From positions 248,001 to 312,000 of the forward strand of contig NZ_JACYFK010000001.1 of NCBI RefSeq assembly GCF_014855515.1: a stretch of 64,000 nt of DNA, written 5' to 3'. The DNA comes from Euzebyella marina (GTDB lineage: Bacteria > Bacteroidota > Bacteroidia > Flavobacteriales > Flavobacteriaceae). Position numbers and translations under genes: made by a program. Position 1 is the stretch's first letter. Each line of letters starts with the position of its first letter. This document shows, piece after piece, positions 46,801 through 55,240 of this stretch. The notes beneath the pieces are model-generated. The model saw nothing but the letters and a program-made list of their open reading frames with translations. It was not told where the DNA came from and ran no database searches.

Positions 46801-47026
46801 GAACCGGCCCTTGACAGGCAGCCAAAGAAGCGGCAGCTGTACTAAAGCCAACATACTTAAGAAAGTCTCTTCTATTAGTATTGGTTGAAGAAAGATTTTC
46901 CTTATCTCCTAAGAAATCATCAACAGGAATACTTTCAACAAATTCGTTTTGTTTTAGCGTCTCAACAATGGAATCGTTAGGATTTAACTCCGCCTCGTTT
47001 TTCCAATATATTTTGTTTGATGCCAT
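43874..47026 (-). CDS. actB: alternative complex III iron-sulfur subunit ActB (molybdopterin oxidoreductase-like)
   Basis: A 1050-residue fusion of a molybdopterin-enzyme-like domain without visible cofactor residues and a C-terminal ferredoxin domain. Iron-sulfur ligands are seen in 'CTGCGACVIACHAENN', 'CQHCNHAPCETVCP', 'CVGTRYCANNCPYK' and 'CSLCIQM' with 'CSAACSSG', enough for three [4Fe-4S] and one [3Fe-4S] centre. A twin-arginine signal lies at residues 52-53 ('RRDFLKYVGFSTAAASLAAC') after an unusually long 50-residue leader and runs into a lipobox-like Cys71. Role: carries electrons from ActC quinol to the heme subunit ActA. It follows actA by 36 bases. Confidence 0.94.
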   Translation of the reverse strand: MASNKIYWKNEAELNPNDSIVETLKQNEFVESIPVDDFLGDKENLSSTNTNRRDFLKYVGFSTAAASLAACQGPVHKSIPYVVQPENIVPGVANYYATSIANGFDFASILIKTREGRPIKVENNKDAKVGGGANARVQASVLSLYDSTRLQGPLANGEPVDWSALDAAVKAKLGSLSGSGQQIALLTQTYASPSTERLIAEFKARYGNVNHVVYDAIADDAALEAFSAKYGERALADYDFEKASLIVSFGADFLGDWQGGGFDSGYAKGRIPKEGKMSRHVQFEANMTLSGANADKRIPLTPMQQKIALAKLYAKLNGTSAGGELSENVEKAIDSVASQIRSNGGDAVVVTGLDDVNAQSVVLAINEMLGSKAFDSSAPRYVRQGSSKAVSQLVADMNAGKVGVLLMDGVNPMYTLPNAAEFKAGVEKVGLSVAFSNNWNETTEITQYAGASNHFLESWGDLQIKKGHYSLMQPTIRELFDTRQFQSAMLKWLGSDKNYYDYVKETWTAGILSGSDWNKALHDGVFVGGAVNMINADPVDATDSAEDKEAPVAADTPSVSSSAVSISSAISSLAGATSGGGMELTLYPKTGMGAGQQASNPWLQEFPDPITRVSWDNYVTVSKADAERLGLENYHVANGGLDGSYANITVNGVTVNNVPVIIQPGQAIGSIGLSFGYGKKVGMKSEMQTGVNAYPLYQDFSSTQSATIEKASGTHEFACVQLHKTLMGRGDIIKETTLEIFNTKDHAEWNHVPQVSLNHQEVPATSVDLWDSFDRTVGHHFNMSIDLNACTGCGACVIACHAENNVPVVGKEEVRKSRDMHWLRIDRYYSSEDTFEADNVKKDEFDGLSGDNGSLGGFGELEDPAANPQVAFQPVMCQHCNHAPCETVCPVAATSHSRQGQNHMAYNRCVGTRYCANNCPYKVRRFNWFLYNNNDEFDFHMNNDLGKMVLNPDVNVRSRGVIEKCSLCIQMTQKTILDAKREGRPVKDGEFQTACSAACSSGAIIFGDVNDKESEVSKLAESDRMYHLLEHVGTKPNVFYHVKVRNTNEA

Positions 47027-47062
47027 ACGTTTCTATGTAATTAGCTACTCTTTCTTATTCGA

Positions 47063-48439
47063 TTAATAGTGACACTTTCCACACTCAAGACCGCCCATTT
47101 GCGCAGCGGTCAATTGCTCAACCCCATATTTCTTGGAAAGCTCTTCATGAATCTTTTCATAGTATTCGTTACCCTCAACTTTCACATTTGTTTCGCGGTG
47201 GCAGTTAATACACCAACCCATGGTCAAAGGCGAATATTGAGACATAATTTCCATTTCTTCAACAGGCCCGTGACACTCTTGACACTGAATACCGGCAACG
47301 CTAACGTGCTGCGAGTGGTTGAAGTAAGCGAAGTCTGGCAGATTGTGAATTCTCACCCACTCAACTGGCTTCGTATCACCTGTATATTTTTGATTCTGAT
47401 CATCCCAACCAACAGCAGCATAAAGCTTTTTAATCTCCTGGTTGTAATCTACACCATACTCTTGTTTACCTTCGGCCAATGTTTCATCGGATACCTGGTA
47501 TATAGATTTATGACAGTTCATACAAACATTCAACGAGGGAATTCCTGAAGTTTTGGAAACCCTAGCGGAAGAGTGACAGTATTTACATTCTATTTTGTTA
47601 TCACCAGCGTGAATTCGGTGTGAATAGTGAATAGGCTGAATCGGCTCATAACCTTGATCAACACCAACCTGCATCATCCAACCGTAAGCGAAGTAAGCAC
47701 TGCCCAACAATAAAAATATCACCGAAACAAGCACTAAGAACTGATTGTCAACAAACGCCTTCCATAACGGCTTACGTTTCTCACCAACTTCTTTTTCCAA
47801 CACAACCCCATTGGCTTCAGCGATGCGACGCAAAGTTCTATTGACCAATATCAACATTACCACCAACAGGCCAAAAACCAAAACCAAAGCGCCCAAAATA
47901 AGTTCGTTGGAAACTCCAGAACCACTTCCACCACCAGCTGACTGACCACCACCAGTAGCCGAAGCTTCGTCAGGCTTTGGCGTCGAAGGAGGCGCAGCGG
48001 TATAAGCCAATATATTATCAATATCAGCATTGGAAAGCGTTGGGAAAGCGGTCATGGCCGCCTGATTGAATTCATTATAAACCTTGTTGGCATAAGCATC
48101 ACCTGATGATATCATGCCAGGGCTATTCTTGATCCATCTGTAAAGCCATTCTCTATCCAACCCTTCATCCTCGGCCAATCTAGACTCTACATTCGCAAGA
48201 GCAGGACCTGTCATTTTGCGGTTCAAGGCATGACAAGCGGCACAATTCTGATTGAACAGAGCCTTACCGGCCGCCGGATCACCATCCGTTTCGGCCGCAG
48301 CTTCGGTTTGCCCAGAACCAGAATCAGCCTCGGCAGAAGCATCTTCTTGAGCAAAGATAGAAGTAGAAAGTAGTAGGAAAAATAATACAGTTACACCTAG
48401 AATCTTAGAAATTGGATGGCGGTACGGAACCTTTTTCAT
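47063..48439 (-). CDS. actA: alternative complex III multiheme cytochrome subunit ActA with fused monoheme domain
   Basis: A 458-residue cytochrome from the ATG at 48439 (a longer frame to 48469 has no family support). A signal peptide (about 1-31) precedes a mono-heme domain with Cys66-Cys69-His70. Then come a Gly/Ser-rich linker, two transmembrane helices (about 180-199 and 232-254), and a C-terminal five-heme domain with CxxCH at 285, 306, 386, 410 and 453. Six heme motifs are visible in all. The five-heme part matches the ActA family; the N-terminal mono-heme domain resembles the small class I cytochrome c fused in front of it. It is first in the act operon. Confidence 0.93.
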   Translation of the reverse strand: MKKVPYRHPISKILGVTVLFFLLLSTSIFAQEDASAEADSGSGQTEAAAETDGDPAAGKALFNQNCAACHALNRKMTGPALANVESRLAEDEGLDREWLYRWIKNSPGMISSGDAYANKVYNEFNQAAMTAFPTLSNADIDNILAYTAAPPSTPKPDEASATGGGQSAGGGSGSGVSNELILGALVLVFGLLVVMLILVNRTLRRIAEANGVVLEKEVGEKRKPLWKAFVDNQFLVLVSVIFLLLGSAYFAYGWMMQVGVDQGYEPIQPIHYSHRIHAGDNKIECKYCHSSARVSKTSGIPSLNVCMNCHKSIYQVSDETLAEGKQEYGVDYNQEIKKLYAAVGWDDQNQKYTGDTKPVEWVRIHNLPDFAYFNHSQHVSVAGIQCQECHGPVEEMEIMSQYSPLTMGWCINCHRETNVKVEGNEYYEKIHEELSKKYGVEQLTAAQMGGLECGKCHY

Positions 48440-48524
48440 ATGGATTTTATTTCTATCAAATCTTGGCACGATAATTTCGGATGTACTTAAATGTGCTTTG
48501 TTTTATCGGTGCTAAAATTGATGG

Positions 48525-48553
48525 CAAAAATACGACATAGACTTTATTTTGAA
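48525..48553 (-). promoter_or_regulatory. predicted promoter of the actABCDEF-ctaCD operon
   Basis: On the minus strand TATTTTTG (48532-48525) fits the -7 consensus and TTTTC lies 18 bases upstream as an imperfect -33. The leader before the actA ATG would be about 80 bases. Confidence 0.5.
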
Positions 48554-48611
48554 AATGTTAAAGGATTGATAATTGATAATTTATAATTATTCTAAATAAT
48601 CGCGGACAGCC

Positions 48612-48640
48612 TTTGTTTGTTCTATAAAAATCTACTTTTG
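48612..48640 (+). promoter_or_regulatory. predicted promoter of the SPOR-domain gene
   Basis: TTTG (48612-48615), a 17-base spacer and TACTTTTG (48633-48640) match the Bacteroidota consensus well. It lies 34 bases before the chosen ATG at 48674. Confidence 0.68.
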
Positions 48641-48673
48641 TATAAAACCGTAAGACCCAATAATTTCCCTTCG

Positions 48674-49045
48674 ATGAAAACAACTTTTATATCTTTTCTC
48701 ACCATTTTTTCGGTTGCTATCGGCTACTCCCAACAAGGAAATATCAGCATTGCCCAAGACGAAAAAATAACAGAACTGTTAGATATTTATAAAACCTCTA
48801 ACGAAAGTACCGACTATTATAGAATTCAGGTCGGTTTTGGATCTTACGCGAAGGCGCAAGACATTCAAACCAAGGTCGACGAAGATTTTCCTGACCTTGC
48901 GTCAAAAATTGAATTTGATTCACCTACCTATAGAGTTAGAATAGGTCGGTTTAAAGACAAGCTGACAGCGGAAAGAAAGTTTGCCGAAGTGCGGCAAAAA
49001 TATCCCGATGCGATGTTGCTACAACCAAAAAAATCGACCCGTTAA
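48674..49045 (+). CDS. SPOR-domain protein, secreted
   Basis: A 123-residue protein from the ATG at 48674; a longer frame from 48617 would read across the promoter and is rejected. A signal peptide (about 1-19, ending Gly-Tyr-Ser-Gln) is followed by a single SPOR domain ('YRIQVGFGSYAKAQDIQTKV' and 'YRVRIGRFKDKLTAERKFAE'). SPOR domains bind peptidoglycan strands without peptide side chains, usually at the division site. Its function beyond glycan binding is not known. Its stop codon lies in the loop of a bidirectional terminator. It diverges from the act operon. Confidence 0.88.
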   Translation: MKTTFISFLTIFSVAIGYSQQGNISIAQDEKITELLDIYKTSNESTDYYRIQVGFGSYAKAQDIQTKVDEDFPDLASKIEFDSPTYRVRIGRFKDKLTAERKFAEVRQKYPDAMLLQPKKSTR

Positions 49046-49059
49046 GGTCGATTTTTTTT
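49027..49059. terminator. bidirectional rho-independent terminator between SPOR gene and infB
   Basis: Stem AAATCGACC/GGTCGATTT with a 6-base loop is flanked by A runs on one side and T runs on the other, so it can end both the plus-strand SPOR transcript and the minus-strand rimP-nusA-infB transcript. The SPOR stop codon falls in the loop and stem. Confidence 0.9.
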
Positions 49060-49090
49060 ATTCTTATAACTGACTTTAGCAAAGAAAACC

Positions 49091-51799
49091 TTATTTGATT
49101 TTCAACTTTTTCTTGACAGCTACTTCTTGGAAGGCCTCTACTATATCACCTTCTTTGATATCATTATAATTCTTCACCTGAAGACCACAATCGTACCCTT
49201 TTGAAACTTCTTTAACGTCGTCTTTAAATCGCTTCAACGAAGCCAATTCACCGGTAAAGACCACCACGCCATCACGTATCAAACGTATACCGGCATTTCT
49301 CAAAATCTTACCATTGGTTACCATACAACCTGCAATGGTACCGACTTTAGAAATCTTGAAGGTTTCCCTGATTTCGGCAGTACCTGTAATCTCTTCCTTG
49401 ATTTCTGGGGAAAGCATACCTTCCATCGCATCTTTCAAGTCATTGATCGCATCATAGATAATGGAGTACATTCTGATATCGATTTCCTCTTTATCGGCAA
49501 CATCACGGGCATTACCCATAGGTCGTACATTAAATCCGATAATAATCGCATCGGAAGCAGACGCCAAAAGAACATCTGATTCAGTAATGGCACCAACACC
49601 TTTATGTATGATATTTACCTGTATCTCTTCGGTAGAAAGTTTCTGGAACGAATCGGTCAATGCCTCTACAGAACCATCCACATCACCTTTCAAAATAATA
49701 TTAAGCTCTTTGAAATCACCCAGTGCAATTCGTCTTCCAATCTCATCAAGAGTAATGTGACGTTGTGTTCTAACGGACTGCTCACGTTGAAGCTGAGACC
49801 TTTTGGCCGCTATTTGCTTGGCCTCGCGCTCATCTTCTAAAACATGAAACTTATCACCCGCCTGAGGAGCACCGTCTAAACCTAAAATTGATACTGGAGT
49901 TGCAGGACCGGCCTTCTTAACAGATTTGCCACGTTCATCGTGCATAGCCTTGACCTTACCACTGTGCGTACCGGCCAAAACATAATCTCCAATCTGCAGG
50001 GTACCACCTTCAACCAAAATTGTCGAAACGTAACCGCGACCTTTATCCAAGAATGCTTCTACAACAGTACCATTGGCGCCCTTATCAGGGTTCGCTTTCA
50101 ACTCTAGAAGCTCAGCTTCTAAAAGTACTTTTTCCAAAAGTTCTTTTACCCCTTGCCCTGTTTTAGCGGAAATGTCGTGAGATTGAATTTTACCTCCCCA
50201 ATCTTCTACCAATAAGTTCATCTGGGCCAATCCTTCTTTAATCTTATCAGGATTTGCAGTGGGTTTATCTACCTTGTTTATCGCAAATACGATAGGAACG
50301 CCAGCAGCTTGTGCGTGGCTAATAGCCTCTTTCGTCTGCGGCATGATATCATCATCAGCAGCAATAACGATTACGGCAATATCGGTTACCTGTGCACCTC
50401 TCGCACGCATAGCGGTAAACGCCTCGTGACCAGGAGTATCCAAGAAGGTAATTTTCTGTCCGTCATCCAGTGTTACACCATAGGCACCAATATGCTGGGT
50501 AATACCACCACTTTCGCCGGCGATTACATTGGCTTCCCTTACATAATCAAGAAGCGATGTTTTACCGTGGTCAACATGCCCCATTACCGTTACGATAGGC
50601 GCTCTAGATTTCAAATCTTCCGGAGCATCTGCTTGAACCTCAATAGATTCTTCAAGTTCAGCAGTAACAAACTCTACCTCATAACCAAATTCATCGGCCA
50701 CAATAGATAACGTTTCAGCATCGAGACGTTGGTTCATGGTAACCATGATACCTAGCGACATACAGGCCGAGATAATATCTGTTGTAGTAACATCCATCAT
50801 AGTAGCGACTTCGCCCACCGTGACAAACTCGGTTACCTTCAACACCTTGCTTTCCAGCTCTTGTTGCTCAAGATTACGCTCAGTTTGCTGACGGTGCTGA
50901 TCTCTTTTATCTCTTCTATACTTCGCCCCTTTTCCTTTCTTCGATTTACCCTGAAGTTTTTCAAGGGTCTCTCGAATTTGCTTTTGTACATCTTCCTCGC
51001 TAGGCTCAACTTTGGGTGCGTTGAATCTATTTCCGCCACCTTTTCTTGGGCCGCCGCCTCTGTTGTTGTTCCTATCTCTAGGTCCTCCGCCGGTATTACC
51101 CGACCCAGGCTTGCTTACAATACGCTTTCTGCGCTTCTTTCTATCATTACCATCGGAAGACTTGTTGTCTTCCTTCTTTTTCTTGGGCTTATCGAATTTC
51201 GATAAATCTATTTTATCGGTAATTTTAGGACCTGTAAGTTTTTTATATTTTGTCGCCAGTACGTCATCACCTTCTTTTGGCTCTGGCTTAACCTCGGGCT
51301 CAGGCTCTTTTTTCGGTTCTTTCTTAACTTCCGGCTCTTTCGGTTTAGCCTCTTGCACCGGCTCTTTTTCTTTCACCGGCTCTACAGGCTTCTCCTCTTT
51401 TTTAGGCTCTTCTTTCTTCTCCTCCTTTTTCTTAGGATTCAAATCAATTTTACCAACAGTCTTAGGACCAGTGAGCTCTACCTTGCCCACAAGGGGTTTT
51501 TCGGCTGCAGCACGTTTTTCTCGCGCCAACCGTTTTTCTTCTTGTTCTTGCTCCAATTGCAGACGTAAAGCTTCTTTCTCCTCACGCTTTTCCTCGCCGA
51601 CCTTTTTAGAAGCAACTTTTTTGCTCTTGTCGGTTTGAAATTCTCCTTGAAGCACCTCATAGACCTCATCGGAAATCTTTGTCGTAGGCCGCGCTTCGAT
51701 CTCATGACCCTTAGAGGCCAAAAAATCTACCGCCCTATCCAAAGAAATATTAAACTCCTTGAGGACTTTATTGAGTCTTATTTTTGCAACGTCTGCCAT
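49091..51799 (-). CDS. infB: translation initiation factor IF-2
   Basis: A 902-residue IF-2. The N-terminal helix-turn region ('[20 protein letters not shown]') is followed by a low-complexity Lys/Glu/Pro- and Gly/Asn/Arg-rich linker (about 65-300) that is longer than that of many bacteria. The G domain starts near residue 405 with 'GHVDHGKTS', 'DTPGHEAF' and 'NKVDKP', and domains II-IV end in 'KKKLKIK'. It brings initiator tRNA to the ribosome. It follows nusA by 43 bases and ends at a shared bidirectional terminator. Confidence 0.97.
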   Translation of the reverse strand: MADVAKIRLNKVLKEFNISLDRAVDFLASKGHEIEARPTTKISDEVYEVLQGEFQTDKSKKVASKKVGEEKREEKEALRLQLEQEQEEKRLAREKRAAAEKPLVGKVELTGPKTVGKIDLNPKKKEEKKEEPKKEEKPVEPVKEKEPVQEAKPKEPEVKKEPKKEPEPEVKPEPKEGDDVLATKYKKLTGPKITDKIDLSKFDKPKKKKEDNKSSDGNDRKKRRKRIVSKPGSGNTGGGPRDRNNNRGGGPRKGGGNRFNAPKVEPSEEDVQKQIRETLEKLQGKSKKGKGAKYRRDKRDQHRQQTERNLEQQELESKVLKVTEFVTVGEVATMMDVTTTDIISACMSLGIMVTMNQRLDAETLSIVADEFGYEVEFVTAELEESIEVQADAPEDLKSRAPIVTVMGHVDHGKTSLLDYVREANVIAGESGGITQHIGAYGVTLDDGQKITFLDTPGHEAFTAMRARGAQVTDIAVIVIAADDDIMPQTKEAISHAQAAGVPIVFAINKVDKPTANPDKIKEGLAQMNLLVEDWGGKIQSHDISAKTGQGVKELLEKVLLEAELLELKANPDKGANGTVVEAFLDKGRGYVSTILVEGGTLQIGDYVLAGTHSGKVKAMHDERGKSVKKAGPATPVSILGLDGAPQAGDKFHVLEDEREAKQIAAKRSQLQREQSVRTQRHITLDEIGRRIALGDFKELNIILKGDVDGSVEALTDSFQKLSTEEIQVNIIHKGVGAITESDVLLASASDAIIIGFNVRPMGNARDVADKEEIDIRMYSIIYDAINDLKDAMEGMLSPEIKEEITGTAEIRETFKISKVGTIAGCMVTNGKILRNAGIRLIRDGVVVFTGELASLKRFKDDVKEVSKGYDCGLQVKNYNDIKEGDIVEAFQEVAVKKKLKIK

Positions 51800-51842
51800 A
51801 AATATCTTCTCCTAATTCTTTTAAACTGCTGCTAATATATAG

Positions 51843-53075
51843 CTAATCTTCCAATTCTTCTTTGAGTATACGTACAACTTCCAAAATTGTTTCCTCCTCT
51901 AAATCTGTACGTTTTACAAGATCATCAACATCTTGCTCTAATATACTTCTGGCCGTATCAAGACCAATTTTACTGAATTCTTCAATAATCCAACCATCAA
52001 TTTCATCTGCGAATTCGGTCAATTCAACATCTTCTTCGACACCTTCACGGAACACATCTATCTCATAACCAGTCAACTGACCAGCTAAACGTATGTTGTG
52101 CCCACCACGACCAATAGCTTTCGACACCTCTTCCGGTCTTAAATAAACCTGAGCGGTCATTTTCTCGTCATCTAATTTTACAGATGAAACCCTTGCCGGA
52201 CTCAAAGCCCTGGTCACCATAAGCTGAGGGTTGGCGGTCCAGTTGATTACATCGATATTCTCATTACCCAACTCACGAACGATGCCATGAATTCGAGAAC
52301 CTTTCATACCTACACAAGCACCTACTGGATCAATACGATCATCGTAAGAATCAACAGCGACCTTCGCCTTTTCACCGGGTATACGCACCGCTTTTTTGAT
52401 GGTAATCAAACCATCGTAAACTTCTGGTATCTCTTGAAAAAATAATTGCTCCAAAAACTTAGGGGAGCTTCTCGACATAATGATGGTCGGCTTGCTTCCT
52501 TTCAGCTCTACGCTTTCTATAATACCTCTAACATTATCTCCCTTTCTGAAGAAATCGGACGGTATTTGACGGTCTTTAGGAAGTATGATCTCATTACCCT
52601 CATCATCTAACAAAATAATGGCCTTGTGTCTGATATGATGAACCTCGGCGGTATAAATTTCACCCTCCAAGTCTTTAAACTGCTTGTAGATAGTGGTGTT
52701 ATCGTGCTCGTGAATTTTAGAAATCAGGTTTTGGCGCAACGCCAAAATGGCCCTTCTCCCCAAATCAATCAACTTAACCTCTTCAGACACATCTTCACCT
52801 ACCTCAAAATCAGGTTCGATTTTGCGAGCGTCGGTCAGAGAAATCTCTTCGTTCGGTTCTTCAACTTCACCATCTTCAACGACCACTCGGTTCCTCCAAA
52901 TCTCCAAATCTCCTTTATCAGGGTTGATAATGATATCGAAATTATCGTCAGACCCAAATTTTTTCTTGAGAGCGCTTCTAAAAACGTCTTCAAGAATAGC
53001 CATAAGCGTTACCCTGTCTATGAACTTATCATCTTTAAACTCTGAAAAAGACTCAATTAACGCAATATTTTCCAT
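51843..53075 (-). CDS. nusA: transcription termination/antitermination factor NusA
   Basis: A 410-residue NusA: N-terminal RNA polymerase-binding domain ('EDVFRSALKKKFGSDDNFDI'), an S1 domain near residues 130-200, two KH domains ('GACVGMKGSRIHGIVRELG' and 'GRGGHNIRLAGQLTGY') and a short C-terminal helical end. The C-terminal acidic repeats of E. coli NusA are absent, as is usual in Bacteroidota. It modulates pausing, termination and ribosomal RNA antitermination. It sits 13 bases after rimP in the classic rimP-nusA-infB order. Confidence 0.96.
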   Translation of the reverse strand: MENIALIESFSEFKDDKFIDRVTLMAILEDVFRSALKKKFGSDDNFDIIINPDKGDLEIWRNRVVVEDGEVEEPNEEISLTDARKIEPDFEVGEDVSEEVKLIDLGRRAILALRQNLISKIHEHDNTTIYKQFKDLEGEIYTAEVHHIRHKAIILLDDEGNEIILPKDRQIPSDFFRKGDNVRGIIESVELKGSKPTIIMSRSSPKFLEQLFFQEIPEVYDGLITIKKAVRIPGEKAKVAVDSYDDRIDPVGACVGMKGSRIHGIVRELGNENIDVINWTANPQLMVTRALSPARVSSVKLDDEKMTAQVYLRPEEVSKAIGRGGHNIRLAGQLTGYEIDVFREGVEEDVELTEFADEIDGWIIEEFSKIGLDTARSILEQDVDDLVKRTDLEEETILEVVRILKEELED

Positions 53076-53088
53076 TACTCTGTTGACA

Positions 53089-53550
53089 TTAAAATGTTAT
53101 TATGACTTTTGCTTCTTTTATATCAGAAAAATCAATTTCTTCTTTTTTCTGAACCGTTATCTTCCCTTTTCCAACGGGTTTGGGTTCCCTCGCTTTCCAC
53201 TCAAGAACAATTCCGTTCTCAGTAGTTGCGGTCAAATTACCTTCGAAAGTATTCGTTTCGGTCACTACCTTAAGCTTTCTGCCAACATTTTTGGCATACT
53301 GCCTGGGCAAAACCATCGGTGAAGCAGCCCCTGCAGAGGTAACCTCCAGCGAAAAATCTTCTTCTTCACGATCCAGGTTATGCTCGATAGCCCTACTTAT
53401 CTTCATGCAATCTTTCAAACTCACCCCCTGGTCTCCATCTATAACCACTTTTATAGAGTTATCGAGAGCTACAGAAAAATCGATTAAAAATAATGATTTA
53501 TCCGCTTCCAAAGCTTCCTCTAAAAGTGACGCGACCCTATCCTTCAACAT
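53089..53550 (-). CDS. rimP: ribosome maturation factor RimP
   Basis: A 153-residue RimP with the N-terminal alpha-beta domain ('DNSIKVVIDGDQGVSLKDCM') and the C-terminal SH3-like domain ('DFSLEVTSAGAASPMVLPRQ' through 'EAKVIITF'). It assists late maturation of the 30S subunit. It opens the rimP-nusA-infB operon. A consensus promoter lies about 70 bases upstream, with a hairpin and T run between them (see the regulatory entry). Confidence 0.95.
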   Translation of the reverse strand: MLKDRVASLLEEALEADKSLFLIDFSVALDNSIKVVIDGDQGVSLKDCMKISRAIEHNLDREEEDFSLEVTSAGAASPMVLPRQYAKNVGRKLKVVTETNTFEGNLTATTENGIVLEWKAREPKPVGKGKITVQKKEEIDFSDIKEAKVIITF

Positions 53551-53560
53551 AACATTTAGA

Positions 53561-53589
53561 AATAAAAAAGAGGACTCTATTGTCCCCTC
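53561..53589 (-). promoter_or_regulatory. hairpin with T-tract in the rimP-nusA-infB leader (possible attenuator)
   Basis: In the presumed leader, GAGG(GG)AC pairs with GTCCTC around a 6-base loop (53570-53589) and is followed, reading on the minus strand, by TTTTTTATT and then the rimP ATG 11 bases later. That is the shape of an intrinsic terminator placed before a coding region, so it could attenuate the operon. The two-base bulge in one arm makes the stem imperfect. Confidence 0.5.
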
Positions 53590-53618
53590 ATGAATACTTT
53601 TATATCCTTTCAGTGGCG

Positions 53619-53647
53619 CAAATATACAATTTTTTTGGTTCTCGCAA
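53619..53647 (-). promoter_or_regulatory. predicted promoter of rimP-nusA-infB
   Basis: On the minus strand TTG (53647-53645), an 18-base spacer and TATATTTG (53626-53619) match the Bacteroidota consensus exactly. Confidence 0.63.
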
Positions 53648-53736
53648 TAGCATGCAGACTTATCTCGTTTTAAATGACAGAGTTAACCAAAAAGGCGTGC
53701 CTTTGCCTATAATTTTTGCATACCTAACTGCAAATC

Positions 53737-55074
53737 ATGGAAATATTCACTTCTTATAATCTCATCATTGGAGCCTCGGCAATCGTAATCATTTCTTTTT
53801 GGTTCAATGGTATTTCAAAAAAAACGAACATACCATCAGTGCTCATGTTAATCGTATTGGGAATTCTTCTGCAATTCGGGCTCAAATATGTACTTGGGCA
53901 AGAAGTCGATTTTGAGAAGAGCCTTCGTGGAACCTTAGAAATCATAGGAACTATCGGTTTAATAATGATTGTTCTTGAAGCCGCCTTGGAACTGGAACTG
54001 AAACCTGAAAAACTCCCCCCTATTCTTAAATCAATGGCTATCGCCCTAATCGGCCTTGTTAGTTCGGCCTGGGTAGCGGCTTTTATCATGACCCAGTTTA
54101 TTGAGGGCATGAGCATGCAAAATGCTTGGCTTTATGCAACACCCTTATCAATATTATCAAGTGCAATTATCATTCCTAGTGTAAAAGGTCTAAAAGAAAT
54201 AAAAAAAGAATTTCATATTTACGAAAGCACCTTTTCAGACATCATGGGCATCATGATGTTCTATTTTCTAACGGGCGCCCTCGATCCTGAAAACCAATCA
54301 GGCGCCACCGGTTTCGCCCTGAATATCGTTTTAACTATTGTCATCGCTATAATAGCCAGTTATGCTCTCGTTCTTATCTTTCAAAAAATCAAGAGCCAGG
54401 CCAAACAATTTCTATTGATAGCCGTTCTACTCTTGCTCTATGCCATTGGCAAGAAACTGCACCTATCTTCTTTAATCATTATACTCATATTCGGCTTGGT
54501 GATAGCCAATGTTAAACTGTTTTTCCCTGGAAGAACATCAGTTTTTCTTGAGGAAGAAAAAATGCACCGCATTTTTCATGAATTACACATCATAACACTT
54601 GAAACCGCCTTTGTCGTACGTACTTTTTTCTTTGTAATATTCGGCATTACGATAGTGCTTTCATCGCTATTGAGCTTGAACGTTGCCATGGTGAGCATTC
54701 TGATTATCATTTCAATCTACGTTATCAGGTTTTTGATATTGAAAATTTTTGTTGGGAAGGATATTCTACCTCAAGTTTTTATCGCCCCCAGAGGATTAAT
54801 TACCATTTTGCTTTTCTACGCCATTCCGGCAGAGGCAGAGGTTCCCGGTTTTGAATCCGGAATATTACTTTTCGTTATAATTGCCACTAGCCTTATAATG
54901 ACTTGGGCTATGATTCGAGACAAAAAGCCGATGGCTACTCTTCTAGATGAAATTGACCAAGAATATGACGAAAGAAATCAAATAGATAGCGAAGTTGAAG
55001 CCGAAGACAATACCCCTCTAGACGACACTAACCATTTGGAAGAAAAATCAGAACCGAACGAAAGAGACCTATAA
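53737..55074 (+). CDS. CPA-family monovalent cation/proton antiporter
   Basis: A 445-residue membrane protein with about 12-13 transmembrane helices and a charged C-terminal tail (about 400-445, Glu/Asp-rich). It has the look of the CPA1/CPA2 Na+(K+)/H+ antiporters ('SAIIIPSVKGLKEIKKEFHI' resembles the middle of the core, and 'APRGLITILLFYAIPAE' the conserved Arg-Gly helix). Expected role: pH or sodium homeostasis. The cation cannot be told. It is a single gene, divergent from rimP, and ends in a terminator shared with tRNA-Gln. Confidence 0.83.
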   Translation: MEIFTSYNLIIGASAIVIISFWFNGISKKTNIPSVLMLIVLGILLQFGLKYVLGQEVDFEKSLRGTLEIIGTIGLIMIVLEAALELELKPEKLPPILKSMAIALIGLVSSAWVAAFIMTQFIEGMSMQNAWLYATPLSILSSAIIIPSVKGLKEIKKEFHIYESTFSDIMGIMMFYFLTGALDPENQSGATGFALNIVLTIVIAIIASYALVLIFQKIKSQAKQFLLIAVLLLLYAIGKKLHLSSLIIILIFGLVIANVKLFFPGRTSVFLEEEKMHRIFHELHIITLETAFVVRTFFFVIFGITIVLSSLLSLNVAMVSILIIISIYVIRFLILKIFVGKDILPQVFIAPRGLITILLFYAIPAEAEVPGFESGILLFVIIATSLIMTWAMIRDKKPMATLLDEIDQEYDERNQIDSEVEAEDNTPLDDTNHLEEKSEPNERDL

Positions 55075-55084
55075 AATCTGAGGG

Positions 55085-55124
55085 AATAAAAAAGGTTCTA
55101 AAGCTATTAACCTTAGAACCTTTT
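55085..55124. terminator. bidirectional terminator between antiporter gene and tRNA-Gln
   Basis: An 11-base-pair perfect inverted repeat AAAGGTTCTAA (55091-55101)/TTAGAACCTTT (55113-55123) with an 11-base loop. An A run precedes and a T run follows it, so it can act in both directions. On the minus strand it begins two bases after the tRNA 3' end. Confidence 0.85.
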
Positions 55125-55125
55125 G

Positions 55126-55197
55126 TTGGCCTACTAGGACTCGAACCTAGAATGACTGGACCAAAACCAGTAGTGTTGCCAATTACACCATAGGCCA
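55126..55197 (-). tRNA. tRNA-Gln (anticodon TTG)
   Basis: A 72-base cloverleaf reads on the minus strand: acceptor stem TGGCCTA/TAGGCCA, D stem GTGT/ACAC, anticodon stem ACTGG/CCAGT around loop TTTTGGT (anticodon TTG at positions 34-36), T stem CTAGG/CCTAG with loop TTCGAGT, and discriminator A. The CCA end is not encoded. Every stem pairs perfectly. Confidence 0.97.
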
Positions 55198-55240
55198 GTA
55201 CCTTTTCTAAAAACGAAAACCAGTTCCGTATTAGAGCGTG

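Noticed and set aside
48617-48673. A longer N-terminus for the SPOR protein.
   Set aside because: The extension overlaps the consensus promoter and would bury the signal peptide behind 19 extra residues.
51012-51638. A 208-residue open frame on the plus strand opposite infB.
   Set aside because: It is the complement of the Lys/Glu/Pro-rich IF-2 linker, giving Ser/Phe/Leu repeats; not a gene.
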